The notes beneath the pieces are model-generated. The model worked only from the letters and a program-made list of their open reading frames with translations, had not been told where the DNA came from and did no database searches. 64,000 bases of DNA, taken from positions 5,532,001 through 5,596,000 of the forward strand of contig NZ_CP150203.1 in assembly GCF_037969725.1 (NCBI RefSeq), written 5' to 3'. Made by a program: the position numbers and the translations under genes. Each line of letters opens with the position of its first letter. The stretch's first letter is position 1. The DNA comes from Paenibacillus sp. FSL W8-0426. Its GTDB lineage: Bacteria > Bacillota > Bacilli > Paenibacillales > Paenibacillaceae. Positions 18,881 through 28,022 of this stretch are shown here, one piece after another.

Positions 18881-20389
18881 CTACTTCAGTGCTGAATACA
18901 GCTCGTTGACTTCCTTCACGTACTCGTCTCCGCCGCTGCTTTTCCACAAGGCAACCGCATCCTGGAAGCCCTTCTCGTCGATTTGGCCGACGATGTATTT
19001 GATGCGTGCATCGTTAATGATATTGTCGAGCTGAGGTCCCTTCTGAGCGTACACATCGGAGATCAACGGTTCGCCCGGATTGGGAACGACGATCTCTTCG
19101 TTGGCTTTCTGTACTTCAATGACTTTCTCGCGCACTGGCGTCGGCTCGATGCGGAAAGCCCGGTCCTCCGGCACGAACATCAGAATTTGGTTCAAGCCCT
19201 GCAGATCGCGCAGCTTGAGCTTATCGGTCGTCGGAACGATATAATCTCCTTTTTTCTCGTACTGCTGGCCTTCCAAGCCGTTGGACAATAGCGCCTGCAG
19301 CTCCTGGTCGTTCAATTTATCCAGGAACGTGAGTACTTTTTTCAAATCTTCTTCGGTTTTGACGCTGCTCTTCGACACGGCAATGAGGCCGTTGTATCCC
19401 GACGTCGGCATATCGCGAAGCCCCTTCGGCCCCTCCATCGCCTGCAGCACGTCGACGCGTCCGGTCGCCGCCGGGTCCTTCTCCAATATTTTCTGATCCA
19501 TGCGCTGGGCATTGTCGGCCACGTCGACCATCACTCCGGCTTGCCCGTTCACGAACGGATCGGACAGCTTGGTCGCATCCATGACGGCAAAGTCCTTGTT
19601 GACCAAACCTTCGCTGTATATTTTGCGGAAAAAGTTCAATGCGTCCATGTATTCCTGCGTTTCGTGAGCCGGAACGAGCTTGCCGCTCTCGTCCTCGCCC
19701 CATTTGTTCGGTGCGCCGAACCAGATCTGCATGTTGTCCCACGGACCGGTGAACTTGCTGGCAACCAGGCCGTACGTATCGTCCTTTCCGTTGCCGTCCG
19801 GGTCGTCATGCGTGAACGCTTTGAGCACATTGTAGAACTCGTCGATCGTCTTTGGTTCCTTCAGTCCGAGATTCTCCAGCCAATCCTTGCGGATGGTCAC
19901 CCCGTTGCGGCCGAGCGGGCGAGCCCGGTAAATGCCGTACGTTTTGCCGTCGATGGAGGCGTTGTTCGTGATGATCTCGTTCATTTGGCTCAGGTTCGGA
20001 TAATCCTTCAGGTAAGGGCCAAGCTCCCAGAATGCCCCTGTCCGTGCCGCATTGATGAAACTCGGCGTTTTGCCCAGCACGACCATAATGTCCGGCAGCT
20101 TGCCCGATGCAAGCGTAATGTTGAATTTGTCGTCATACGAGCTGCTCGGCACCCACTGCAGATTGACATCCACGCCCGTCAGCTCCTCTAACTTTTGCAC
20201 GACAGGGCTGTTCTCCGGCGGATTTTCCGCTTCGAAGTTCGGCAGCATAATGGTCAGCTGCTCCTTGCCCTCAGCGCTTCCCCCGCCTTCGGCCGGTTTA
20301 TCGGTCGAGCACGCCGCCAGAATCGTTCCCAATAACATGGATGCGCAAATTACAAGCGCCACCTTTTTCAAACCCGTTTTTTGTCCCAT
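18881..20389 (-). CDS. Extracellular solute-binding lipoprotein (oligosaccharide ABC transporter)
   Basis: 502 residues. It has a lipoprotein signal with lipobox LAAC (Cys about 27), then a type-1 sugar-binding protein fold: LTIMLPNFEAENPPENSPVVQKLEE, ASGKLPDIMVVLGK and TYGLVASKF. It resembles LipO/YtcQ-type proteins of Paenibacillus and Bacillus that capture complex oligosaccharides outside the membrane. The start at 20389 has GGGGGAG 5 nt upstream. The gene follows the two permease genes directly (18 nt after the second), and no ATPase gene is in the locus, so a shared MsmX-like ATPase elsewhere is expected. Confidence 0.88.
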   Translation of the reverse strand: MGQKTGLKKVALVICASMLLGTILAACSTDKPAEGGGSAEGKEQLTIMLPNFEAENPPENSPVVQKLEELTGVDVNLQWVPSSSYDDKFNITLASGKLPDIMVVLGKTPSFINAARTGAFWELGPYLKDYPNLSQMNEIITNNASIDGKTYGIYRARPLGRNGVTIRKDWLENLGLKEPKTIDEFYNVLKAFTHDDPDGNGKDDTYGLVASKFTGPWDNMQIWFGAPNKWGEDESGKLVPAHETQEYMDALNFFRKIYSEGLVNKDFAVMDATKLSDPFVNGQAGVMVDVADNAQRMDQKILEKDPAATGRVDVLQAMEGPKGLRDMPTSGYNGLIAVSKSSVKTEEDLKKVLTFLDKLNDQELQALLSNGLEGQQYEKKGDYIVPTTDKLKLRDLQGLNQILMFVPEDRAFRIEPTPVREKVIEVQKANEEIVVPNPGEPLISDVYAQKGPQLDNIINDARIKYIVGQIDEKGFQDAVALWKSSGGDEYVKEVNELYSALK

Positions 20390-20407
20390 ACGTTCTCCCC
20401 CTTGGCT

Positions 20408-21295
20408 TTAACCTTTGATTGAACCTAACATGACACCTTTGGCAAAATGCTTCTGCAAAAACGGATACACCAGCAAAATCGGAATGGTGCCGACGACGAT
20501 GACCGCCATTTTCACCGACTGTTCCGGCGGTTTGACGAAATTGGGGTCCATGTTGGCCATATCGCCCACGCTGGCCTGCGATAGCAGCACAATCTGTCTC
20601 AGCATGACCTGCAAGGGCCATTTGCTGCTGTCCGAAATGTACAGCAATGCCGAGAAAAAGTTGTTCCAGTGTCCTACCGCGTAAAACAGCGCAAACGTGG
20701 CAATGACCGGTTTGGATAGAGGCAGGATGATCCGCCACAATACCCCAAGATCGGAACAGCCGTCGATCCGGGCCGCTTCCTCCAGCCCAGGCGGCATTTG
20801 CTGAAAAAAGTTTTTGACCACAATCAAGTTGAAAGCGCTGATCGCGCCAGGAAGCATCAGGGCCCAGTAGGAATCGAGCAGTCCAAGTCCACGAATGACA
20901 AGGTAGGTCGGAATCATGCCGCCCCCGAACAGCATGGAGAAAATGACCATGTTCATGATCAAATTGCGTCCCCAGAAATCGCTGCGCGACAGCGGATAAG
21001 CCATCGTCATCGTGAAAAACAGGTTCACCAACGTGCCCGCAACGGTAATGAAGATGGAGACGCCGATGCTGCGGAAGATGGTGGATGAAGAAAAAATGTA
21101 TTCATACGCGCTAAGCGAGAACACCTTGGGGACCAGGAAAAAGCTTCGTTCGGTAATTTCAGCCTCGGTGGCAAACGAATTACCGATAATGTACAGGAAC
21201 GGCAGGACGGTCAGGATGCCCAGTATGCCGAGCAGGATGTAGTTGAATACGTCGAACACCCTGCCCGCAGGGCTGTTGAACAAACGGCTGTTCAT
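20408..21295 (-). CDS. Carbohydrate ABC transporter permease (YtcP/LplC type)
   Basis: 295 residues with six membrane helices. The coupling-helix EAA motif is EEAARIDGCSDLGVLWRIILPLSKP (about 185-209), the point of contact with the ATPase. The C-terminal end HFAKGVMLGSIKG is typical of the LplC/YtcP subfamily. It forms the inner-membrane channel with the neighbouring permease. The start at 21295 has AAAGGAGGC about 8 nt upstream. It sits between the YteP-like permease and the binding lipoprotein. Confidence 0.9.
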   Translation of the reverse strand: MNSRLFNSPAGRVFDVFNYILLGILGILTVLPFLYIIGNSFATEAEITERSFFLVPKVFSLSAYEYIFSSSTIFRSIGVSIFITVAGTLVNLFFTMTMAYPLSRSDFWGRNLIMNMVIFSMLFGGGMIPTYLVIRGLGLLDSYWALMLPGAISAFNLIVVKNFFQQMPPGLEEAARIDGCSDLGVLWRIILPLSKPVIATFALFYAVGHWNNFFSALLYISDSSKWPLQVMLRQIVLLSQASVGDMANMDPNFVKPPEQSVKMAVIVVGTIPILLVYPFLQKHFAKGVMLGSIKG

Positions 21296-21390
21296 GGGCG
21301 GTGCCTCCTTTTGAAGAATGGGTTACATTGCGTGCAGACCGAGCCTGCATGACAAATACGGGGACCGGGACAATACCGTGATGGCTAGTG

Positions 21391-22365
21391 CTAGTAAATG
21401 CCCGGATGGCCGAATTTTTTGGCAAGCTTGTTGCTGCCGAGCACCAGAATGATGCCGACGACCGATTTGAACAGGCCTACCGCGGTACTGTAACTGAATG
21501 CTCCTTGCGTGATCCCGACGGTATACACGTAAGTATCGAAGACATCCGCCACATCGCGATTGAGCGAATTGGTCATCAGGTAGATTTGCTCGAACCCGGT
21601 GTCCAGAAAGTTGCCCAGCCTCAAGATGAGCAAAATGACGATGGTCGTGCGGATCGCCGGAAGCGTCACATGCCACATGCGCCGCAGCCTGCCTGCACCG
21701 TCCACAATAGAAGCTTCATATTGTTCAGTATCCACACCGGCCAGTGCCGCGAGGAAGATGATCGTGCCCCACCCCATCTCCTTCCACATCATCTGAATGA
21801 TGATGAGCGGACGGAAGGCGTCCGGACTGGAAAGCACATCAATCGGTTTGCCCGTAATCCAGGCGATCAGTTCATACAGAATGCCGCCTTGAGGCGTCAG
21901 AAATACATATGTGATGCTGGCGATGATGACCATCGACACAAAGTGGGGCACGTAGACCAGCGTTTGAATCGTTCTTTTGAAAAAGGCCATTCGGATTTCA
22001 TTCAACAATAAAGCGATGATGATCGGTGCCGGGAAAAAGAAGATCAAATCATAGATGGCAAGGATCAACGTATTGCGAAGCAGCCGGAAAAAATCCGGAT
22101 TGGAGAAGAAGGTCGTGAAATTCTCGAAGCCTACCCACTCCGAATTGCGAATGCCCAGAAACGGCTGGTAATCCTGAAAAGCAATGACGATCCCCCACAT
22201 GGGCAAATATTTAAAGATGACGAAGTATAAAAAACCGGGAAGCACAAGCACGTATAACCATTTGTTGCGTCTGATCTGCCTTTTCCAGTTCGCCTCCTGT
22301 TTCGTATGCAGCCCGGAGCCTTCGGTCTGGATCGCGGCGGCGGCATTCTCATTCTTCCCGCTCAT
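21391..22365 (-). CDS. Carbohydrate ABC transporter permease (YteP/LplB type)
   Basis: 324 residues. A charged N-terminal tail is followed by about six helices (RNKWLYVLVLPGFLYFVIFKYLPMWG, FFFPAPIIIALLLNE, LVYVPHFVSMVIIASITYVF, and others). The EAA loop reads YEASIVDGAGRLRRMWHVTLPAI. The ending LAKKFGHPGIY is typical of LplB-like proteins. The start at 22365 has GAGGGGAGAG 4 nt upstream; the frame is open to 22482 but without a comparable site. A cre-like box lies 22 nt upstream of the start codon, so the transport/hydrolase operon is probably under CcpA control and begins here. Confidence 0.9.
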   Translation of the reverse strand: MSGKNENAAAAIQTEGSGLHTKQEANWKRQIRRNKWLYVLVLPGFLYFVIFKYLPMWGIVIAFQDYQPFLGIRNSEWVGFENFTTFFSNPDFFRLLRNTLILAIYDLIFFFPAPIIIALLLNEIRMAFFKRTIQTLVYVPHFVSMVIIASITYVFLTPQGGILYELIAWITGKPIDVLSSPDAFRPLIIIQMMWKEMGWGTIIFLAALAGVDTEQYEASIVDGAGRLRRMWHVTLPAIRTTIVILLILRLGNFLDTGFEQIYLMTNSLNRDVADVFDTYVYTVGITQGAFSYSTAVGLFKSVVGIILVLGSNKLAKKFGHPGIY

Positions 22366-22386
22366 AGCTCTCTCCCCTCTCCCAAT

Positions 22387-22400
22387 TGAAAGCGTTACCA
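22387..22400 (-). promoter_or_regulatory. Candidate CcpA cre site
   Basis: TGAAAGCGTTACCA matches the cre consensus TGWAANCGNTNWCA at 13 of 14 positions. It lies just upstream of the first permease gene of a carbohydrate operon. This is inferred from the consensus only. Confidence 0.55.
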
Positions 22401-22602
22401 ATATGCCTGTTAACCACAGTATACATCCGGTATTTTTCCGGCAACCTTCATTTTTTGCAAAGGGACCGCAGGGCCGCACCAAGCCCGCTATAGCGCCATT
22501 TCCAAAGCGGCTTGCACCTTTTTGGACTTAATGCATTGCACATTTTTGCAACTTGCTACATCTTTGCTTTGAGAGCAGTTCTAAGCTTTGCGGATAAACA
22601 AA

Positions 22603-22630
22603 ACCGGAATCCGTGAAGCCGGATTCCGGT
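22603..22630 (-). terminator. Rho-independent terminator after the AraC-type regulator
   Basis: A perfect ten-base stem ACCGGAATCC/GGATTCCGGT with an eight-base loop is followed on the minus strand by TTTTGTTT. It lies 3 nt past the stop codon of the regulator gene. Confidence 0.9.
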
Positions 22631-22632
22631 GA

Positions 22633-25071
22633 TTATTTGCCACTCCATTGATCGCGATATTGACTCGGCGTGATGCCTTCCTGTTTTTTGAAAATGCGAT
22701 TGAAATAACTATGCTGGTACCCCACCTCGCCTGCGATATCGTTAATCTTCATCGTGGTCTCGCGGAGCAGTTTCTTGGCGGCATCCATGCGGACACGGGT
22801 CAGGTAATCGATAAAGTTCATGCCTGATACCTGTTTGAATGCTTTGCTTAACGCATAAGCGGTCATTTGCTCCGCATCCGCACAGCTTTCGAGCGAAAGT
22901 TCGCTGCGATAGTTCTCCTCGATATAACGCATCGTACGCTCAACGACCTGCTTCAGCGGTTCTTGGGCGCGCTGTTCGATTTCCACTGCATACGGCCGGA
23001 TCACCTCGCGAATCATCCACTGCGCCATCTGTTCCGGTTCGCGAATCGCCGATAAACGCTCATACATATTGATGCCTTCGAACAGCCTGTAAGGCGTTAC
23101 CCCGGTCTGCAGCATCGTATGCTGTATGCTTCCGAGAAGCTGCAGCATCATCTGCTGCAGGCGGAATTCGGTGCTTCCGCTGTGCATAATCTCGGCCATG
23201 AAGCGTTCAAGCCCTTGCTGCGCCTCGTCCTGCTTGCCCATGCGAATCGCCTGAATGATCTCCCGCTCCAGACCAAGAGGATATGTTGCCTCGTCCATGC
23301 GGCGCCGGAAACATTGCTCGTCCTCCAAATCGAGCACCTGGTTCCCTTCCTCCACGCTTCGGTAAGCGACGGCTTGCTCCATTTCCACATAAATGCCCGG
23401 CAGCTCCTTGAGCTCTGCTGCCGCCCGGCCGATCATCAGCGTCACGTTCATTTTAAGCGTGCGGTTCATGACGTCTATAAATTCCTGCGCCCAGGCCATG
23501 GCTTGTTGTTTGGCGTCCAGCACGTTTGGCGTGACCACCAGCATCGCTGCCGACAGATCATGGAAATTCATGACGCTGACCTGGGTGAAATGTTCCCTCG
23601 CGACCTCTTCGATAATATTGACTGCCGCAAAGGTAACGAGTCCGGTATCCTTCGTTTCGAACCGGCCCTCCAGCCGGGAGTACCCGGTGAAGTACATTTG
23701 CATCAGCAAATAGCGATGCGCTTCGACATCAAAGCCCAGATTACGCATCCGTTGTCTCAGATCCTGCTCGTTGTAGGCAAGCAAGTGACCCTGTACCAAC
23801 TGCAGCACAAAGCTGTCGCGCAAATGCGGAAGCTGTTCCTGCAGTTGGCGGTGAGCAGACAAACTCTGCGAAGTCAGTTCATGCCACTGCTGTTCCAGCA
23901 GCTCGAATTCGTCCAGTCCCATGCCGGGAAGCGTTTCGTTTCTGTTCGGCGACAACAAATGAAGCATCCTGGCGACCGGAGAATAGATCCGATGGGAGGC
24001 GAACCACGACAGAAGCAGCCCCAGCAGCAAGCTGCCTGCGCTGGCGATCACGATGATTTTGGATACCAGCTTGACCGGTGACGTTACGGACGATAACGGC
24101 GCGGCCGATACGTACGTCCAATCCGAATCAATCCGGCTCAACGATCCATAGGAGACCGAGTAGGTCTCATCCCCATATTTATACAGAAAGGACGGATTGT
24201 CTGCATGCTCGGCCAACGCTTCCTTAAGCCGAAGCTCAAAATCCTTCTCCTGTTCGCTTGCTCCAGGGTTTCCGGTGACCAGCGTGTTTCCTTCCCCATC
24301 CATCAGGAACGTGAAACCTTCGTCATATGGAGTAAGCGTTTTCAGTAAACTGGCGATTTTATCGTTATCCACCGTGATGATCAATGCGCCAAAGGGATTG
24401 ACGCTCTCCCCCGGTATTTTGTGCACCAGCACCAGCCCTTCCCCTTTCCCCATATTCAGCAGGCTGCTGCCGGAAGGCTTGGATTCAGATTCGGAGACGG
24501 ATTGGCCGGCCGTCCAGTCGGTCCAGTAAACATGGTTGCCCATCGAGAGGTAGCGGTCGTACGCCCGGATCTCTGCTTCATTGTTCAATTCGTTGTATTC
24601 GTGGTTAAACAAAATCGGCTGCGGTTCCCTCAAATACATCTGCACGGATTGGATCAGCGGATGGGAACCCTGAAGGACGTAAAGCGTCGTCACGATCTCC
24701 TGCGTTTCCTTGAAATAATAGACGAAATCCAACGTGCGCAGAGCACTCCCGAACCGAGGTTCGAACGCCCAATGGGACAGGTTCATTTCCAGATAAGCCA
24801 ATTGGTCGTCCACGTTGCGGGCCCGGTTCTCGATCTGGCTCTGATGCATGCGGTTGAATTCACTCTCCATCTGTCCTACGACCATCCGATACATGACGCC
24901 GCCGGTAATCAATCCCGGAATGCTGGCAATGAGCAAAATCAACATTAAGCTGTTCCGGTAAAAGCGGCCCCGCTGCCGCCCTGATCCCCAACGGTTCGTG
25001 CGCAGCCAGCGTCCGGCGGACATGCCTGCTCTTCTAATCGGTTCCATCGAGCCCCACCTGCCTGTCTGCAT
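22633..25071 (-). CDS. Membrane-bound AraC-family transcriptional regulator
   Basis: 812 residues. A short basic N-terminus leads to a first membrane helix (about 40-60), an extracellular sensor region (about 65-330, with a Cache/PAS-like look, for example GALIITVDNDKIASLL and YSVSYGSL), and a second helix (about 335-360, IIVIASAGSLLLGLLLSWF). A long cytoplasmic region ends in a two-HTH AraC domain (about 710-808, with MNFIDYLTRVRMDAAKKLL and DIAGEVGYQHSYFNRIFKKQEGITPSQYR). Such regulators in Paenibacillus usually sit next to sugar ABC transporters and respond to the extracellular ligand. The start could be 25071 (GGAG 5 nt upstream) or 25047 (AGGTGGGG upstream). It is the likely activator of the operon downstream on the same strand. 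Confidence 0.88.
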   Translation of the reverse strand: MQTGRWGSMEPIRRAGMSAGRWLRTNRWGSGRQRGRFYRNSLMLILLIASIPGLITGGVMYRMVVGQMESEFNRMHQSQIENRARNVDDQLAYLEMNLSHWAFEPRFGSALRTLDFVYYFKETQEIVTTLYVLQGSHPLIQSVQMYLREPQPILFNHEYNELNNEAEIRAYDRYLSMGNHVYWTDWTAGQSVSESESKPSGSSLLNMGKGEGLVLVHKIPGESVNPFGALIITVDNDKIASLLKTLTPYDEGFTFLMDGEGNTLVTGNPGASEQEKDFELRLKEALAEHADNPSFLYKYGDETYSVSYGSLSRIDSDWTYVSAAPLSSVTSPVKLVSKIIVIASAGSLLLGLLLSWFASHRIYSPVARMLHLLSPNRNETLPGMGLDEFELLEQQWHELTSQSLSAHRQLQEQLPHLRDSFVLQLVQGHLLAYNEQDLRQRMRNLGFDVEAHRYLLMQMYFTGYSRLEGRFETKDTGLVTFAAVNIIEEVAREHFTQVSVMNFHDLSAAMLVVTPNVLDAKQQAMAWAQEFIDVMNRTLKMNVTLMIGRAAAELKELPGIYVEMEQAVAYRSVEEGNQVLDLEDEQCFRRRMDEATYPLGLEREIIQAIRMGKQDEAQQGLERFMAEIMHSGSTEFRLQQMMLQLLGSIQHTMLQTGVTPYRLFEGINMYERLSAIREPEQMAQWMIREVIRPYAVEIEQRAQEPLKQVVERTMRYIEENYRSELSLESCADAEQMTAYALSKAFKQVSGMNFIDYLTRVRMDAAKKLLRETTMKINDIAGEVGYQHSYFNRIFKKQEGITPSQYRDQWSGK

Positions 25072-25326
25072 ATGTACTCCATGTCATGGAAGTTCCTCAT
25101 CTCCCTTGTAACATGATCTGCCCTCCGGCTTTCCGCCTTGCTTTTTTCGTTCATGGAACCGAGGGACGGAAGGGTATGATGCGATCCATGCGCAATCGTA
25201 TTCCTGTATCTTCGTAGTTTCTTATTTTCCCATCAACCTTGATGGATTGTAAACCCTTTCCTGTATTATAAGCTCATTCCATAGCCGAAAGAAATGGTGC
25301 AAAAACGAACATTTTTTAACCGATGT

Positions 25327-25355
25327 TTTATTACGCGGGCAAAATGGATTACAAT
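25327..25355 (+). promoter_or_regulatory. Possible sigma-A promoter of the dipeptidase gene
   Basis: The -10 TACAAT (25350-25355) lies 17 nt after a weak -35 TTTATT (25327-25332). The start codon of the M20 gene is 34 nt downstream of the -10 end. The rest of the 318-nt gap between the AraC-type regulator and the dipeptidase shows no gene. Confidence 0.35.
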
Positions 25356-25389
25356 GGAGTTAAGCAGACATGAAGGAGGCTCTTGATCG

Positions 25390-26745
25390 ATGAAAGAACA
25401 AGCTTATTTTCAGGAAAATAGAGAAAAACACCTGGCTGAGTTGAACGAATGGTTGTCCATTCCGAGCATTTCTGCCATTTCCACGTATAAAGAGGATGTA
25501 CAACGTGCCGCGAAATGGGCAGCGGATGCGCTCACGCGCGCAGGCATGGAAAATGTGGAAATCATTCAGACCGCTGGACACCCGATCGTGTACGCCGACC
25601 ATTTGCATGCCCCAGGCAAACCGACGGCTCTGATTTACGGTCACTATGACGTACAGCCGGTCGATCCGCTGAATCTGTGGGAGACGCCTCCGTTCGAACC
25701 GACAGTGCGCGACGGCAAACTGTATGCTCGCGGGGCAACTGACGATAAAGGCCAAATTTTCTTACATATTAAAGCGGTTGAAGCCTTGCTCGCCGAAAAC
25801 AAAGAGCTGCCCGTCAACGTGAAATTCTGCATCGAGGGCGAGGAGGAAATCTCCAGCCCGAATTTGCCGATTTATTTGAACGACAACACGGAGAAGCTGC
25901 GCGCAGACATGGTGCTGATCTCCGATACGTCGTTGCTGGAAAAAGGAAAACCGGCCATCTCCACGGGCCTGCGCGGCTTGTGTTCGCTCGAAGTCGATCT
26001 GTACACGGCCAACACGGACCTGCATTCCGGCAGCTTCGGCGGCGGCGTGCCAAATGCGCTGCATGCGCTCGTATCGCTGCTCGCTTCGCTGCATGACGAG
26101 CAAGGCCGCGTGAGCGTCGACGGATTCTACGATGGCGTGCTGCCATTGTCTGCCGAGATGAGAGAAGAATTCGTGAAGCAAGGCTTCAACGAAGAGCAGC
26201 TTCGCCAGGACCTGGGACTGGAACAATTGTACGGCGAAGAAGGCTATTCCTTCGTGGAGCGGGTCGGAGCGCGTCCGACCTTGGAGCTGAACGGCGTTTG
26301 GGGCGGCTTCCAGGGGGAAGGCACCAAAACCGTCATTCCAAAGGAAGCCCATGCCAAAATCACGTGCCGTCTCGTGGCCGATCAGGACCCGCAGCATGTG
26401 CTGGACCGCATCGAAGCCCACCTGCACGCACATGTGCAGCCTGGCGCAACGATTCAAGTGAAGCAAATCGAACGCGCTTTTGCATTTAATACCGATCCTT
26501 CCAATCCGATCCTGCAAAAAGCGGCAGACGCCTACGAGCAAGTCTACGGTGTGCGCGCGTTGTTCACGAAGGACGGCGGCTCCATCCCGATCGTCGAGAA
26601 GCTGTCCCGCGTGCTGGGCGTTCCGGCCGTCATGATGGGCTTCGGCTTGCCGGACGAAAACCTGCATGCCCCGAACGAGCACTTCAACCTGGAGAACTTC
26701 GATAAAGGGCTGCTCACCATCGTGCAATTCCTGAAAAGCCTGTAA
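25390..26745 (+). CDS. M20-family dipeptidase
   Basis: 451 residues, the length of the Zn-dependent dipeptidase branch of M20. Metal and catalytic landmarks are YGHYDVQPVDPLNLWETPPFEP (His/Asp), YARGATDDKGQ (bridging Asp), EGEEEISSPNL (catalytic Glu pair) and SDTSLLEKG. The dimerisation domain has the LHSGSFGG motif, and the C-terminal HAPNEHFNLENF provides the last metal His. The start at 25390 has GAAGGAGGC about 9 nt upstream. It is cytosolic and appears monocistronic. It cleaves di- or tripeptides by family knowledge; the exact specificity is unknown. Confidence 0.9.
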   Translation: MKEQAYFQENREKHLAELNEWLSIPSISAISTYKEDVQRAAKWAADALTRAGMENVEIIQTAGHPIVYADHLHAPGKPTALIYGHYDVQPVDPLNLWETPPFEPTVRDGKLYARGATDDKGQIFLHIKAVEALLAENKELPVNVKFCIEGEEEISSPNLPIYLNDNTEKLRADMVLISDTSLLEKGKPAISTGLRGLCSLEVDLYTANTDLHSGSFGGGVPNALHALVSLLASLHDEQGRVSVDGFYDGVLPLSAEMREEFVKQGFNEEQLRQDLGLEQLYGEEGYSFVERVGARPTLELNGVWGGFQGEGTKTVIPKEAHAKITCRLVADQDPQHVLDRIEAHLHAHVQPGATIQVKQIERAFAFNTDPSNPILQKAADAYEQVYGVRALFTKDGGSIPIVEKLSRVLGVPAVMMGFGLPDENLHAPNEHFNLENFDKGLLTIVQFLKSL

Positions 26746-26957
26746 GCAAACGATTTGTCCTTGATATGGTTCGATTGTTATTAATTTGATGGGTTGGTTA
26801 CTGTTTATGGCCGATTCCATGCTTGCATGGCGAGCCTGCACCTCTGTATGAAGAATGGGATTTGACCCTGGGATACGGACGGTGACCCCCGACTTATAGG
26901 TTGAAGTTGCTGTACGCTACCAAGGGCAGGGCGTGTTGCCCCGTATCGCTTAAACTC

Positions 26958-27140
26958 TTACGAATCTGACACATCTTATTGGCTCGACAGACGGTGTATT
27001 CCAAATGTAACGAACATCAGACACGTTATTCGTACCACATCAGCTCGTTCGGAGCCAATTTCGGCAAAATAACGATGCTGAGGTTCGTTAACATTTCTGG
27101 ACAGCTATTTTCAGCCAAATAAGCGTTCTGATGTTCGTTA
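26958..27140. repeat. 183-nt intergenic repeat, copy B (four 23-nt units, > > < <)
   Basis: Units lie at 26958-26980 (+), 27008-27030 (+), 27068-27090 (-) and 27118-27140 (-), each starting TAACGAA or TTACGAA and ending TTATT in unit orientation. Spacing is 50, 60 and 50 nt. Same design and length as the copy at 11757-11939. It lies in the 528-nt gap between the dipeptidase and the PadR gene; nothing else was recognised in that gap. Confidence 0.85.
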
Positions 27141-27273
27141 GAATTTACTTCCCCGGCTCCGCTTGCCTCCCGTCTTTTTGCACTCTCCACAGCTCCCCAA
27201 GGTACGTTATCTTGCATCACTTTATTGGGGAACCCAGCACGTACTGCTACTTTAGCGCACCTTGACCAGTCCC

Positions 27274-27789
27274 CTATTCCCCTTTAACCTGTCCCATCAA
27301 CTGGTCGATCCACGTTTTCTCGCCCGTGATCTGGGCCAGGGACAAGTTAAGCACTTCTTCGCGAAACGTGTCCGGCTCGCGCTGCTCTTGCCTTTGCAGC
27401 AGATCCGCTTCAAGCGTATCGAGCTGCTGCCGCCTCAGAGAAAGGATGCGCAGCCGATTCTCGGCGGTAATGTGGTGGAACAGGGATACCCGGATCAGGA
27501 ATTCCACCTGGCTTTTGGCCTCCTTTTCGGAAAAGCGATTGACCAGTTCCGTAATCTTTTTTTCGCCCAATTTCGTCAATTCATAGATGGTTTGATTAGG
27601 CCTTCCGGCCTGCTCGTTCAATCGTTTGGTCACCAGCCCCTCTTCCGCAAAACGCCGCAGCGTCGGATACAGCATGTTGTGGTTGATGTCCGTCAGGTAA
27701 CCGATGTCGTGCTGGATTTGTTTTTTGATTTCGTAGCCGTGCCGCGGACCTTTCTCGATCTGAATCAATATTAGCAGCTCTATGTACAT
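27274..27789 (-). CDS. PadR-family transcriptional regulator
   Basis: 171 residues. The N-terminal winged helix has the PadR signature: ILIQIEKGPRHGYEIKKQIQ, then the recognition region NHNMLYPTLRRFAEEGLVTKR and the wing GRPNQTIYELTKLGEKKI. A C-terminal helical dimerisation region (Vir_C-like) follows. The start at 27789 has GAGAGGT about 10 nt upstream; a longer frame start at 27831 has a weaker site. It is divergent from the P450 gene, and two tandem ATGTTA-type palindromes sit in the P450 promoter, so it is probably the local repressor. The inducer is unknown. Confidence 0.88.
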   Translation of the reverse strand: MYIELLILIQIEKGPRHGYEIKKQIQHDIGYLTDINHNMLYPTLRRFAEEGLVTKRLNEQAGRPNQTIYELTKLGEKKITELVNRFSEKEAKSQVEFLIRVSLFHHITAENRLRILSLRRQQLDTLEADLLQRQEQREPDTFREEVLNLSLAQITGEKTWIDQLMGQVKGE

Positions 27790-27939
27790 AGTTTTCGTAC
27801 CTCTCGTCGTGTGATTTGCCTTGGAGTACATGTTTTAGTATCAGATTATCAATTAGCGCCGTTTCGTTCAATCGGTTAATCCCCGGGAAAAGAATGACAT
27901 TCCAGCAACATGGGTCGCAGGGATGTGTTATTCCATTTA

Positions 27940-27974
27940 TTGATATGTTAAAATAACATATGTTAAACTAACAC
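27940..27974 (+). promoter_or_regulatory. P450 promoter overlapped by tandem PadR-type operators
   Basis: A -35 TTGATA (27940-27945) and a -10-like TAAACT (27964-27969) are 18 nt apart. The region is covered by two abutting 15-nt dyads, 27945-27959 (perfect, ATGTTAA-A-TTAACAT pattern) and 27960-27974 (one mismatch). PadR proteins bind ATGT/ACAT dyads, so the adjacent PadR could block RNA polymerase directly. Confidence 0.6.
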
Positions 27975-28022
27975 ACAATTACTTATGCTTTTCATTATCC
28001 AAAGGATGGGGAGGACTCGTGC

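Noticed and set aside
25762..26841. 359-codon minus-strand frame opposite the M20 dipeptidase
   Set aside because: The plus strand carries all M20 metal motifs; the antisense frame has none.
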